A DNA stretch of 44,711 nucleotides, from positions 1 to 44,711 of the forward strand of contig JAKFVC010000017.1 of NCBI GenBank assembly GCA_021732415.1, in the 5' to 3' direction. The stretch is from Planctomycetaceae bacterium. GTDB taxonomy: Bacteria; Planctomycetota; Planctomycetia; Planctomycetales; Planctomycetaceae. A model generated the notes under the pieces. It saw only the letters and a list, made by a program, of their open reading frames with translations, did no database searches and was not told the DNA's origin. Position numbers and translations under genes: made by a program. The first letter of the stretch is position 1. Each line of letters opens with the position of its first letter. Of this stretch, positions 7,887 to 16,902 are shown one piece after another.

Positions 7887-9419
7887 ATGATGCTCGGACG
7901 AACTTCCCGTCGTGATTTCTTGCGAACGACCGCTGCCAGCGGAGCTTTGGTCGGTTTAGGTGACGTCGCATTTCTCTCCCAGTTGCGACCTGTGGCGGCA
8001 GAAGAATCTAAGCTCGATCCCAATATCGTGCGGTTCGACGCCGAAATCGAACCGGTAGTGAGACTCCTCGAAGAAACTCCGCGCGATCAACTGCTGGAAA
8101 AAGTGGCCGAGCGGATCCGTGGGGGACTCAGCTATCGTGAGGTTCTGACGGCACTCCTCCTGGCCGGTATCCGCAACGTGGAACCGCGGCCGAATGTCGG
8201 ATTCAAGTTTCACGCAGTCCTGGTCGTGAATTCGGCTCACCTCGCCAGCATCTCGTCCCCGGACGAACACCGCTGGTTGCCGATCTTCTGGGCGCTGGAC
8301 CAATTCAAAGAGTCGCAGGCGGCCGATGACCGTGAACGCCACTGGACGATGCCCGCCGTCCTCAGCGGCAAGGTCCCTCCCGCTGATAAGGCCCGGCAGG
8401 CGTTCATCGACGCGATGGACAATTGGGACGAAGCTGCGGCCGATGTCGCCGCCGCCGGTTTAGCGCGCACCGCCGGAATCGATGAAGTCTTCGAACTCCT
8501 CTTCCGCTACGGAGCCCGCGACTTCCGCGATATCGGCCACAAGGCGATCTATGTCGCCAATAGCCGCCGCACACTGGAGGTCATCGGCTGGCAACATGCC
8601 GAACCTGTCCTGAGATCTCTCGCCTATGCCCTGCTCCAGCATGAAGGAGGCAACCCATCCCAAGGGAACGCCCCGGCTGATCAACCGTGGAAACGCAACC
8701 TCGAATTGGCCGCCAAGCTGCGTCCCGACTGGCAGACCGGCAAGATCGATGCGGCCGCAACGACGGATCTGCTGGCAACATTGCGCCAAGGGTCTGATGA
8801 GGACGCCTGCCGCAAAGTGGTCGACTTAGTGAACTCCGGACTCGCCCCACAGTCGATCTGGGACGGCCTGATGGTCGGCTCTGGCGAACTCCTCGCCCGC
8901 CAGCCGGGAATCGTCCCCATCCACGCAGTGACCTCCACTAATGCGTTCCGCTACGCCAGCCAGGAGAGCGATCAAGACTCCACCCGCCGCATGCTATTAC
9001 TGCAGAACGCGGCGTTCGTCCCCCTCTTCCGGCAAGCAATGGCCGGACGCGGGAAACTCGCCGACACACGTCTGGATACTCTGGAACCCGCAGCACTGGA
9101 ACACGCTGGCGCTGAAGCCATCGGAGAAATCTTCACCGACGTCAGTGGCGATCGCCTCCGAGCAGCCCGCAAGATGTTGACCTATGTGAAAGACCATCCT
9201 CAACCGAAAGAGCTGATCGACGCCGCCCGGGTCCTGGTATTCCTCAAGGGAACCAACGCCCACGACTACAAGTTCAGCTCAGCCGCCTTCGAGGATTTCC
9301 AACACGTTTCGCCGGAGTGGCGCGACCGCTATCTGGCAGCCAGCGTCTTCAATTTAAGAGGCTCCAGCGGGCCGGATAACCAACTGGTGGCGAGAACCCG
9401 AGCTGCACTCAAATCGTAA
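7887..9419 (+). CDS. Tat-exported hypothetical protein rich in conserved-looking histidines
   Basis: The 510-residue product begins with a twin-arginine signal (TSRRDFLRTTAASG) ending near AAEE, so it is exported folded. This often means that a cofactor is bound before export. The mature part looks all-helical and contains histidines in ordered contexts: FKFHAVLVVNSAH, RERHW, GHKAIYVANS, WQHAEPVLRS, LLQHEGG and PIHAVTS. The pattern is faintly like questin-oxidase-type or other helical metal or heme proteins, but I cannot assign it. The ATG at 7887 has GAAGGGGA upstream; a GTG 39 bases earlier is less likely. Confidence 0.8.
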   Translation: MMLGRTSRRDFLRTTAASGALVGLGDVAFLSQLRPVAAEESKLDPNIVRFDAEIEPVVRLLEETPRDQLLEKVAERIRGGLSYREVLTALLLAGIRNVEPRPNVGFKFHAVLVVNSAHLASISSPDEHRWLPIFWALDQFKESQAADDRERHWTMPAVLSGKVPPADKARQAFIDAMDNWDEAAADVAAAGLARTAGIDEVFELLFRYGARDFRDIGHKAIYVANSRRTLEVIGWQHAEPVLRSLAYALLQHEGGNPSQGNAPADQPWKRNLELAAKLRPDWQTGKIDAAATTDLLATLRQGSDEDACRKVVDLVNSGLAPQSIWDGLMVGSGELLARQPGIVPIHAVTSTNAFRYASQESDQDSTRRMLLLQNAAFVPLFRQAMAGRGKLADTRLDTLEPAALEHAGAEAIGEIFTDVSGDRLRAARKMLTYVKDHPQPKELIDAARVLVFLKGTNAHDYKFSSAAFEDFQHVSPEWRDRYLAASVFNLRGSSGPDNQLVARTRAALKS

Positions 9420-9430
9420 CGTGATTACGA

Positions 9431-9645
9431 ATGAATACCCCGAAGGGGTTATGCAACATAGCCCAGGGTTGCCCGCACCAGCGGGCTACCCTGGGTAGGT
9501 ATTCCAAGAGGCAGTGGTACCCTGAAAGGGTTCGTCTTCATACGCAACCCTTTCAGGGTAGGGTTCAATCTAAATTGGATACCCAGGGTAGCCCGCCGAA
9601 GCGGGCAACCCTGGGCTATGATGCATATCCCCTTCGGGGAATTCA
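9431..9645. repeat. Large five-hairpin palindrome
   Basis: The block is symmetrical about position 9538. Outer hairpins are CCCC-GAA-GGGG (9438-9448) and its mirror (9629-9639). The next pair, 9462-9495 and 9582-9615, are hairpins with stems such as CCCAGGGTTGCCCGC. The centre pairs TACCCTGAAAGGGTT (9518-9532) with AACCCTTTCAGGGTA (9546-9560). Left and right halves are also reverse complements of each other. Similar-looking peptides are encoded on both strands purely because of the symmetry. It lies between convergent genes, so a terminator or mobile palindrome is possible. Confidence 0.9.
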
Positions 9646-9784
9646 TTCAACGACCGCTATTACTACGTATAACAAAAGTCAGACGAACACTATCGTCCGG
9701 TAATGTTCCTTTTCATCACATCAGACCCGACCCCTGATTAACCCAAGGGCAACTCCATTTCGCTCCCGCGATCCATCTGGATCG

Positions 9785-10648
9785 CTACCAACTAACCTCC
9801 GTGTCAGGCAACGCGGCTTGCACTTCGGCATAGCCCTTCCTGCTCACGCGAGTGCGATCCAACGCAAGCGTCTTCAACATCGTCATTCGTTTCAAGATGG
9901 GCACGGCGGCATCCGAAACTTTGGTACCCGCGAGTCTTAATTCTCTCAACCGCGTCAACTTCAGCAAATGTGGCAAGCCCCGCGCGGTGATCTGCGTATC
10001 GTCCAGAAGCAGGTTTTCCAGGGCGGTGAGAGTCTCGAGATGCACCAGGCCTGCGTCAGTAATGCGGTTTTGAGTCAGGTCTAAATAGGTCAACGTGGTG
10101 AGAGCTTGCAAGCCAGCCAGGTCAGAGTCGGTAACCGATGTATCGATGAGCATCAGAGACAACAAGGGCAACTTGTCCAGACACGCCAGATTGGCTTCCG
10201 TCATCGTCGAATTCACCACTCGCAAGTGGCGAAGACTACGAGCCCCACTTAAATGCGCCCATCCCGCATCCGTCGCCTGAACATTCACCAGCATGAGATC
10301 GCTGGATGGCGGATGTGATGAATCGTTGTAGGTCAGTGCCAACAGCTCGGACGCCAGCTTCAGATCGTCACTATCGGCGGATTCATGGTCGATCATGGTG
10401 ACGCTGGCACCTTGAATGACAAGTTGATCGGTCCGCTTCGTCATCCATTCCGGCCAGGTTTGGTCAAAGTACGGGAACCGATCAACCTGGAAATCTCGCG
10501 CGAGAAGCTCTGCCACAATCTGCTGCTGCCGATACAGGGGATAGGCTAACCGCAGCAGGCCCAGGACAAGCACAAGACAGACCATCCCGACAAGCCACCA
10601 GCCCCAGCGAGATCGCCCCCGTGATGGTCGCGGATCACCTTCAGGCAT
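9785..10648 (-). CDS. Membrane-anchored leucine-rich-repeat protein
   Basis: The 287-residue protein has a cytoplasmic basic N-terminus (RPSRGRSRWG) and one membrane helix at about residues 17-34. An extracytoplasmic domain follows. From about residue 120 there are roughly six leucine-rich repeats of the bacterial type, about 24 residues each, with LxxLxLxxTxVTDxxL spacing (for example LTYLDLTQNRITDAGL). Such repeats form a curved solenoid for protein binding; the ligand is unknown. The ATG at 10648 has GGAGG seven bases upstream, better than the longer frame starting at 10768. Confidence 0.85.
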   Translation of the reverse strand: MPEGDPRPSRGRSRWGWWLVGMVCLVLVLGLLRLAYPLYRQQQIVAELLARDFQVDRFPYFDQTWPEWMTKRTDQLVIQGASVTMIDHESADSDDLKLASELLALTYNDSSHPPSSDLMLVNVQATDAGWAHLSGARSLRHLRVVNSTMTEANLACLDKLPLLSLMLIDTSVTDSDLAGLQALTTLTYLDLTQNRITDAGLVHLETLTALENLLLDDTQITARGLPHLLKLTRLRELRLAGTKVSDAAVPILKRMTMLKTLALDRTRVSRKGYAEVQAALPDTEVSW

Positions 10649-10761
10649 AGTGCGGCCTCCAACGACGATGGCGGCGCCAAAAAAACAGAACGTGACACGC
10701 CCGACACCCGAGCAACCCTTCAAGCAGCAGCGGTGAATTGCAGAAATTACGAAGAGGATTG

Positions 10762-10869
10762 GGAACACTGATCTTCGCTAATCAACACTACTCCAGATCA
10801 TTTCAAGTCGAATTCTCGACTTGATTCTCTCTGTCTTGATCAGTGTTAATTAGCGCAGATTAGTGTTCC
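10762..10869. repeat. Intergenic inverted repeat, family D, copy 1
   Basis: The left arm (10762-10789, GGAACACTGATC...) pairs with the right arm (10842-10869, ...GATTAGTGTTCC). Inside, CAAGTCG and CGACTTG form a second small stem at 10804-10823. A close relative with the same arms but a different centre is at 22923-23030. It lies between the leucine-rich-repeat and DUF1501 genes. Confidence 0.85.
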
Positions 10870-10924
10870 AAAAAATTCTTCGTTTTCGTCTCTCCGCATC
10901 CCGGTGTCGGTCGTACGATTTCAC

Positions 10925-12337
10925 TTACAGCAATTCGGAAATGGGTTCGCCATACGGCAGAATCGGGATCGGACGGCCGCTGAAGTCGGGGAACGAGGTG
11001 TGCTGGTAATCAATCCCCAGGTGACGGAAGACTGTCGCCCACAGATCATTAGGAGTGAGCGGACGATCCTTGGGATGTTCGCCCTTGGAATTTGTCGAAC
11101 CGATGACCTGCCCGGTCCGCATGCCGCCGCCGGACACCAGCATCGACATCGACTGCGGCCAGTGATCTCGACCAGGTTGCATATACCCAGTTGCCGTGCC
11201 GATCGCGGGGGTGATCCGCGGGGTTCGGCCAAACTCGCCGCTGACGACGAGCATCACCTTTTTATCCAGACCGCGATCATAGATATCTTGAATGAGCGAC
11301 ATGATCGCCCTCTCGTAAATCGGGAACCGCAGCAGCGAGTCATTGTACAAATGACAATTAACGGCGTGCGAGTCCCAGTTGTACGACACTTCCTTCGGCG
11401 AAACCTGACCGGGGGGAATGGGGTTTTCCATCACGACCGTCACGAAACTGACACCCGCTTCCACCAGTCGCCGAGCCATCAGCGCCCGCTGGCCCCACGG
11501 ATGCCGGCCGTATCGGTCTCGCAGTTGGTCCGGTTCCTGCGACAGATCGAACGCATTGCGAGCCCGGTCGCTCGTGAGCAACGTGAGGGCCCGGCGATTG
11601 AATTCATCCAGCGCAGACATCGACCCGCGGGCATCGACGTCACGGCGAATCCGATCCAGCCCTGACAGGAGCGCCACGCGGTCGTCCAGCCGGCCTTCCA
11701 TCTCGCGGGCGAGCGACAGATTCTGAACCTGGAACTTCGCGGCATTGGGATCGCCCACGACCGAAAACGGACGGTGATTAGCCCCCAGATAGGCCGCACC
11801 GAAACCGTACGTGTCGACGTTCTCGCGACCCGCATCGGCTTCCTGAACGTAGTTCGGAATCCCCAGATTCCGGCCTTCGCGAACCTTGGCCACCATCGAC
11901 CCCACCATCGGATGGATCGTGATGAAGTGGCCTGGATCCCCAGGGGCCCGACCGGTCAGAAAATGCTTCATTCCGTCGCCGTGCCCGGCAAACTGGTGCG
12001 AGACTGACCGGATGATATTGAACTTGTCGGCCATCTTGGCGTGCAGCGGAAAATGTTCGCTGAGATCCATTCCAGGAACAACGCTCGGGATCGGCCGAAA
12101 CTCACCGCGATAATCGGACGGCGCCTGCGGCTTCAGGTCGTACATCTCCATGTGGGGAGGACCACCCGGCAGCCAGACAAAGATCACCGACGTGTCCGAA
12201 TTCGCTTGGCTCGGCGCGGCCTGGGCTCGCATCCGAAACAGGTCGGACAGCCCAAAACCCGCCATACCCAGGGCACCCGCCTGCAACAAGCTGCGGCGAG
12301 AAACGGGCCCGGGGCAACGCTTTTGCGATTCAGTCAT
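10925..12337 (-). CDS. DUF1501 domain-containing Tat-exported protein
   Basis: A 470-residue member of the DUF1501 family, very common in planctomycetes. Near the N-terminus is a Tat signal (PVSRRSLLQAGALGMAG) with cleavage near AQA, so the protein is exported. Typical family segments are visible: IFVWLPGGPPHMEMYDLKP at about residue 50, then FGRTPRI and GRDHWPQSMSMLVSGGG, and a closing histidine-containing stretch. The fold is alkaline-phosphatase/sulfatase-like; the natural substrate is not established. Family members usually pair with a DUF1549/DUF1553 cytochrome-type gene, but none is adjacent here. The ATG at 12337 was preferred over an upstream TTG. Confidence 0.9.
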   Translation of the reverse strand: MTESQKRCPGPVSRRSLLQAGALGMAGFGLSDLFRMRAQAAPSQANSDTSVIFVWLPGGPPHMEMYDLKPQAPSDYRGEFRPIPSVVPGMDLSEHFPLHAKMADKFNIIRSVSHQFAGHGDGMKHFLTGRAPGDPGHFITIHPMVGSMVAKVREGRNLGIPNYVQEADAGRENVDTYGFGAAYLGANHRPFSVVGDPNAAKFQVQNLSLAREMEGRLDDRVALLSGLDRIRRDVDARGSMSALDEFNRRALTLLTSDRARNAFDLSQEPDQLRDRYGRHPWGQRALMARRLVEAGVSFVTVVMENPIPPGQVSPKEVSYNWDSHAVNCHLYNDSLLRFPIYERAIMSLIQDIYDRGLDKKVMLVVSGEFGRTPRITPAIGTATGYMQPGRDHWPQSMSMLVSGGGMRTGQVIGSTNSKGEHPKDRPLTPNDLWATVFRHLGIDYQHTSFPDFSGRPIPILPYGEPISELL

Positions 12338-12647
12338 CACGGAATCCAACAAGAAAACAGGGGATTTTCAGTGCTTATCGACGATTTCAGTCCATCGTCT
12401 GAAAAGCAGGGGCGGGAATCAAACTAACGCTTCCAACTCATCCAATATGCGACTATTGCTGTCGCTCCGGCAGGGTTTACCTATTCTATCACATTTGAAC
12501 AACAGATCTCAATCCGTCTATGTGACGATAGGGGATAAATTCGGCAGATCAAGCCCGGGCCCCGTGGCGGACGCTGCTAGCGTCCGTGTCCCGATCTCCG
12601 AACTAAATTCCTTGACGAACAGGCAAGATGCCTATCCTACGGGCCTT
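12338..12647. other. Intergenic region with small palindrome
   Basis: No gene is evident. A palindrome at 12568-12588 (CGGACGCTGCTAGCGTCCG) resembles one at 41575-41595 beside the SET-domain gene, so it belongs to another dispersed family. A second repeat-like motif, AGGCAAGATGCCT, is at about 12629. The nadC stop codon borders the right side. Confidence 0.5.
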
Positions 12648-13526
12648 TTACCAATCCAACCCGAGATCCAGCGCGGGTGCGGAATGAGTCAACGCACCGA
12701 CGCTAATGCGTTCGATTCCGGTGGCCGCGATGGCCGCCACATTGCTCAGATTGATGCCACCCGACGCTTCCAGCTGCACCTGCGGAGCCTGGCTGTTTCG
12801 CATGGCCACCGCTTCGCGTAACAGGTCGGGGGCCATGTTATCGAGCAACACAATATCCGGCTGAGCCGTCAGGGCGTCGCGCAGTTGTTCCAGGGAATCG
12901 ACTTCAACTTCCACCACAATTCCCGGAGCCACTTTCGCCCGAGCGGCCAGAACGGCCGATGCGACAGTATGATCGGCTCCGGCGGCCTTCCAAGCTGCCA
13001 GATGGTTGTCCTTAATCAGAACCGCATCAAACAAACCCATTCGGTGATTGCAGCCTCCACCGGCCCGCACGGCGTACTTCGCGAGAATCCGCCAGCCGGG
13101 GAGAGTCTTCCTTGTGTCGAGGATCTTGGTTTGCGTTCCCGCGACCGCAGCGACGAACTTGGCGGTCAACGACGCGATGCCGCTCAAGTGGGTCATGAAG
13201 TTCAACGCGGCCCGTTCACCCGCCAGCAGGATGGGCACCGATCCGGTCACTTCGGCAATCACGCTGCCGGGATTTACGGGCGATCCGTCCGGCAACAGGC
13301 TCTTGACCTGCACGTCCGGATTGAGCAGTTTCCAGACCGTTTCGGCCAAGGGAAGACCCGCGACGATACCCGTCTGCCGCGACACGATCCGGACGGTCCC
13401 CATCTCACCCGGCGGCAAGAAGGCCTGAGTCGTGATATCTCCCTCGCGCCCCAGATCCTCACGCAAGGCAACGGTCAACAACGGTTTCGCGGCAGCACGT
13501 TCAACGTCGGTAAATTCGATCGACAT
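12648..13526 (-). CDS. nadC: Nicotinate-nucleotide pyrophosphorylase (carboxylating), quinolinate phosphoribosyltransferase
   Basis: The enzyme joins quinolinate with PRPP to give nicotinate mononucleotide, CO2 and pyrophosphate, the third step of de novo NAD synthesis in the cytoplasm. The 292-residue length is typical. Signature segments are present: the N-terminal LREDLGREGDITT (about 21-33), TRKTLPGWR (138-146), the AGGGCNHRMGL substrate loop (155-165) and IKDNHL (171-176). The C-terminal barrel strand ends in ISVGALTHSA. The ATG at 13526 is preferred to a longer frame from 13604 because family members begin near MSIEF. The ribosome binding site is weak. nadA and nadB are not in this window. 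Confidence 0.95.
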   Translation of the reverse strand: MSIEFTDVERAAAKPLLTVALREDLGREGDITTQAFLPPGEMGTVRIVSRQTGIVAGLPLAETVWKLLNPDVQVKSLLPDGSPVNPGSVIAEVTGSVPILLAGERAALNFMTHLSGIASLTAKFVAAVAGTQTKILDTRKTLPGWRILAKYAVRAGGGCNHRMGLFDAVLIKDNHLAAWKAAGADHTVASAVLAARAKVAPGIVVEVEVDSLEQLRDALTAQPDIVLLDNMAPDLLREAVAMRNSQAPQVQLEASGGINLSNVAAIAATGIERISVGALTHSAPALDLGLDW

Positions 13527-13741
13527 AAGATCTCGGGATTCGTTCCTGTGAAAGCTTTTTTTGGGGACACCACATCGAAGCCAAAGATCGTCACATCTCA
13601 GCAAATCAGAGTAAAGTCACATTGAGATTATAGCGGTTTTAATTTATGGCTGCGGCATCATGGAGTGATGCGCAGACTCAGACGAGGGGCCAACAGGAGA
13701 ATCTGGAGAAGGCACAATATCCAAAGATTCGAAATACAAGA

Positions 13742-13818
13742 TCTCACGCAAAGGCGCCAAGGCGCAAAGAATTCATTTCATTTCTTCGTTCTTTGCGCTT
13801 TGGCGCCTTTGCGTGAGA
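13742..13818. repeat. Intergenic inverted repeat, family C, copy 1
   Basis: Arms of 28 bases (13742-13769 and 13791-13818) begin TCTCACGCAAAGGCGCCAAG and are nearly perfect reverse complements around a T-rich loop. A second copy with the same arms and a different centre is at 27110-27190. It lies upstream of nadC and downstream of the lipoprotein gene, both on the minus strand. Confidence 0.88.
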
Positions 13819-13917
13819 TAATTCTTCGTCAAACCGCAAACGATCATCTACGAAGAAACGCGGGACAACAGATCATTGATCGCATAAACATAACCGTATT
13901 TACGCTTCGGAGTTCGA

Positions 13918-14400
13918 TCACGTCCCCGCCGCCGACAGCGGTTGAGCATTTTCCAAGTTCGTGCCGCCGGACGTCATCGTGGTCGACGCCGCGACAAAGT
14001 CTTCGGGAACGAAGAACAGGCCGTGAGCCGTATCTCGCTGATTGTCCGGGACTACCTTCCAGGTCTTCACGATCGTCTGGCGATAGCCGTTGGAAAACGT
14101 GGTGATCAGATCGAGCGGAGCATCGTGGCTCGCAGTCTTCACGGTGACCAGTACGATAAAGTACTTGGGAATCGTCAGGTCGAAGTCGATCGAATCCAAC
14201 GAGCGGCCCAGCGGTGACGCGGTGAACTGTTCGAGTGTCACACCACGATAGTAATCGTGGACAATGTCGTCATTGATCAGCGTCGCGAACGGCTGGGGTA
14301 AGGGTTTCGGAACGGTCATCGTCGTGGCGCAGCCAAGGCTGGCTGCCGCCAGGACAATACACGCCACCCACTGCAGATTTCGCCTCAGGAGATCACCCAT
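13918..14400 (-). CDS. Hypothetical lipoprotein
   Basis: A 160-residue protein with a signal peptide (basic MGDLLRRN, hydrophobic core) and a lipobox ending SLGC at about residue 24, followed by ATTMTV. It is therefore predicted to be lipid-anchored outside the inner membrane. The mature domain of about 120 residues has alternating hydrophobic residues (PKYFIVLVTVKT) suggesting a beta-rich fold; no family was recognised. GGAG precedes the ATG at 14400 by eight bases. It follows the oxidoreductase gene on the same strand after 49 bases, so the two may share a transcript. Confidence 0.78.
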   Translation of the reverse strand: MGDLLRRNLQWVACIVLAAASLGCATTMTVPKPLPQPFATLINDDIVHDYYRGVTLEQFTASPLGRSLDSIDFDLTIPKYFIVLVTVKTASHDAPLDLITTFSNGYRQTIVKTWKVVPDNQRDTAHGLFFVPEDFVAASTTMTSGGTNLENAQPLSAAGT

Positions 14401-14449
14401 GTCGGACTCCAGAATCGATCACGATCTCCGTATCAAACCACCCGGAGAC

Positions 14450-16621
14450 TCAGCCCACCCGGCTCACCCGTGTCATCACTCTTGTCGCTTGATCTAGCAT
14501 AACGTCCTCGTCGGCAATTTCATCGCCAGTCGCGACAGATTGCGCGACTTCGACTTCCACCAGATTATCAAAAAACGTCGCTCCGCCCCCCATATCTGAC
14601 AATGTCGTCGGCGTGGTGGAATTCACATTGCTGCCGCCGGGAGAATACTTGTTCCACCAGATGCTTGGAGCCATCACCACCCCTTCGCGGACCGCGTCGG
14701 TCACTTTGGCCTGAGCGAGAAACTCGCCCCGGGAATTGAAGATCCGCAATTGCTGGCCCGATTGGATGTCTCGCGCGGCAGCATCGGCGGGATGGATCTC
14801 CACTTCCGGCTGTCCGGCCGACGCCCGCAATGCATCAACGGCAACGAAGGTTGAATTGAGAAAATGAGGCGACGGGGGTGAGATTAACTGCAACGGGTAG
14901 AACGACGCGATCTCGGGCATCGAGTCGACACTTTCCGCAGGCGGAATCCACATGGGCAGCGGATCGAGTCCGGCATCGGCCATTCGCTGACTGAAGAATT
15001 CACACTTGCCACTGGGCGTGGGAAACCGCCCCTCGGCAAAGGGCGTGTGCCGTAGGGGTAGATTCAAGCGTTGTGGTCCGTTCGAGATCAGCCTGTCGAC
15101 TGTGATCCCCTGCAGTTCGGGGGGGACTTTTTCGGATCCTTCCCACAAGGCCACTTGGGCGAGTTGCTGGTCGGTGACTTCAAAAATCTCCGATTCGAAT
15201 CCCAGTCGCCGGGCCAGGTCGCGGAAGACCTGACTGTTGCAGCGCGACTCGGCATAGGGAGGAATCACCGGTTGATTGACCTGCACCCAGTTGTGACCAT
15301 ACGACGTGTGCAGATCGAAGTGTTCCAACTGCGACGTGGCGGGCAGCACGATGTCGGCGTAGTCAACAGTATCAGTCGGCAACAGATCATGAACGACGGT
15401 AAATAGATCCTCGCGCCGCAGGCCTTCCAGGACCCGCTGCTGATCGGGAGCGACCGCTGCGGGATTGCAATTGTAGACATACAAGGCCTGCACGGGAGGT
15501 CCGGGAAGCTGGCCTTCCAAAGCTTCGGCCAGTTGTACCATATTGATGGTCCGCGTTTTCGGCGGAGACAGATGAGGCATCTCCAGGCCACGCGAATTCA
15601 ACGGATAGAGACCACTCGTGGAGAGCAGGATACCACCGGCCCAGTGCCGCCAGGCCCCCACAATCGCTGGCAGACAAGCAATCGTCCGTACGGCCATGCC
15701 TCCGCCGTAATGCCGCTGCATGCCATAGTTGACGCGGATCGCTGCCGGCGAAGTCTGGGCATATTCGTGGGCCAGTCGCTCGATGTCGGCCGCTGGCAAT
15801 CCCGTAATGCGGCTGATTCGGTCGAGACCGTATTCCTCGGCCACTCGTTCTCGCAGCGCCGCACTTCCCAGGCAATGTTGATCAAGATAGTCACTGTCGA
15901 ACAGACCATCTCGGAAGATGACGTGCATCAGGCCCAATGCCAACGCCGCATCGGTCCCAACTCGCGGGGCCAGATGCCAATCACTGCGTGCCGCCGTCAC
16001 GCAGCGATAGGGATCGATCGTGACAAGTTTCGCCCCGGCTTTTCGGGCCGCAACCATGTACGTCCAGAGATGCGAATTGGTAACGGCGGTATTTGAGCCC
16101 CAATTAATAATGTAGCGGCTTTCGGCGAAGGCTTCGGCTTGAGTCCCGATGCGGTGGCCGATCGTATACGAATAACCCAAAGCCCCCGCGGTCGCACAAA
16201 TCGTCCGATCAAGCTGGGAGGCTCCCAACCGATTGAAAAACCGCCGATCCATCCCTTGCGACTGGATCTTGCCCATCGTGCCGCAATAGCTGTAGGGCAA
16301 AATGGCTTGCGGACCATGGGGGCCGTTCGAAATAGCCTGGAAGCGGGCCGCGATTTCATCCAGCGCCGCATCCCACGAAATCCGCTCGAATCGCCCTGCC
16401 CCCTTGGGACCAACGCGCCGCAGAGGATGCTGCAACCGGTCCTTGTGGTAAACGATATCCAGATAGTGCGAGACTTTGTGGCAGAGGAATCCCCGCGTAT
16501 AGGAGTTCTCCGGATTCCCGCCGAGCGCCGTCGCGCGATCGCCCTCCACCGTCACCACCATCGAGCAAGTATCGGGGCAATCAAGAGGACAGACAGATTT
16601 CGCGGGGGCGGCACTGGGCAT
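14450..16621 (-). CDS. Molybdopterin-dependent oxidoreductase, DMSO reductase superfamily
   Basis: The 723-residue subunit starts with an iron-sulfur motif, C11-x3-C15-x3-C19-x27-C47, for one [4Fe-4S] cluster. Molybdopterin-guanine-dinucleotide binding segments follow (ISWDAALDEI near 81, INWGSNTAVTNSH near 173). The C-terminal molydopterin-dinucleotide domain has VEIHPADAAARDI and GVVMAPSIWWNKYSPGG. Cys142 in TICATAG is in the position of the usual Mo ligand. There is no Tat or other signal peptide, so it should be cytoplasmic, and no electron-transfer subunit is adjacent. The substrate cannot be told; assimilatory or BisC-like roles are possible. The ribosome binding site before the ATG is weak. 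Confidence 0.88.
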   Translation of the reverse strand: MPSAAPAKSVCPLDCPDTCSMVVTVEGDRATALGGNPENSYTRGFLCHKVSHYLDIVYHKDRLQHPLRRVGPKGAGRFERISWDAALDEIAARFQAISNGPHGPQAILPYSYCGTMGKIQSQGMDRRFFNRLGASQLDRTICATAGALGYSYTIGHRIGTQAEAFAESRYIINWGSNTAVTNSHLWTYMVAARKAGAKLVTIDPYRCVTAARSDWHLAPRVGTDAALALGLMHVIFRDGLFDSDYLDQHCLGSAALRERVAEEYGLDRISRITGLPAADIERLAHEYAQTSPAAIRVNYGMQRHYGGGMAVRTIACLPAIVGAWRHWAGGILLSTSGLYPLNSRGLEMPHLSPPKTRTINMVQLAEALEGQLPGPPVQALYVYNCNPAAVAPDQQRVLEGLRREDLFTVVHDLLPTDTVDYADIVLPATSQLEHFDLHTSYGHNWVQVNQPVIPPYAESRCNSQVFRDLARRLGFESEIFEVTDQQLAQVALWEGSEKVPPELQGITVDRLISNGPQRLNLPLRHTPFAEGRFPTPSGKCEFFSQRMADAGLDPLPMWIPPAESVDSMPEIASFYPLQLISPPSPHFLNSTFVAVDALRASAGQPEVEIHPADAAARDIQSGQQLRIFNSRGEFLAQAKVTDAVREGVVMAPSIWWNKYSPGGSNVNSTTPTTLSDMGGGATFFDNLVEVEVAQSVATGDEIADEDVMLDQATRVMTRVSRVG

Positions 16622-16902
16622 AGCGAGCTGAACCTTATTAACGATGCGAGATCCGCAGCCGGGCTGCTTTCTCTATCTTCTCTATCATAAACAATATCTC
16701 AGCCAAGGCGGTGCGGCTGCGACAAATTTGGCCGCCCCTTATCGGCATTTCAGCTTCCCAACTCTTCACAATTGCTCTGGACACAAAAAAAAACTTCGGA
16801 TACATCTCCGCACCTCACCGCTTTTCATGTCTTGTCCGTCACATCTCGTCTGCATTCCCCCCCTAAAAAAGCCTATTCCCCTTACATCGCGGAGGCCCCT
16901 CC
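16622..16902. other. Divergent promoter region, oxidoreductase and flhA
   Basis: This gap separates a minus-strand gene from the plus-strand flagellar operon, so it should hold two promoters. An A-rich run at 16785-16794 and pyrimidine-rich stretches near 16840-16870 are visible. I found no clear sigma-28, sigma-54 or -35/-10 pair. GGAGG at about 16890 is the flhA ribosome binding site. Confidence 0.4.

Noticed and set aside
9431-9703. Overlapping frames on both strands encoding similar small peptides
   Set aside because: The similarity is created by the palindrome itself; there is no ribosome binding site and no protein-like composition.
16622-16902. Sigma-28 or sigma-54 promoter for flhA
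   Set aside because: No TAAA-N15-GCCGATAA-like or TGGCAC-N5-TTGC-like pair could be identified.
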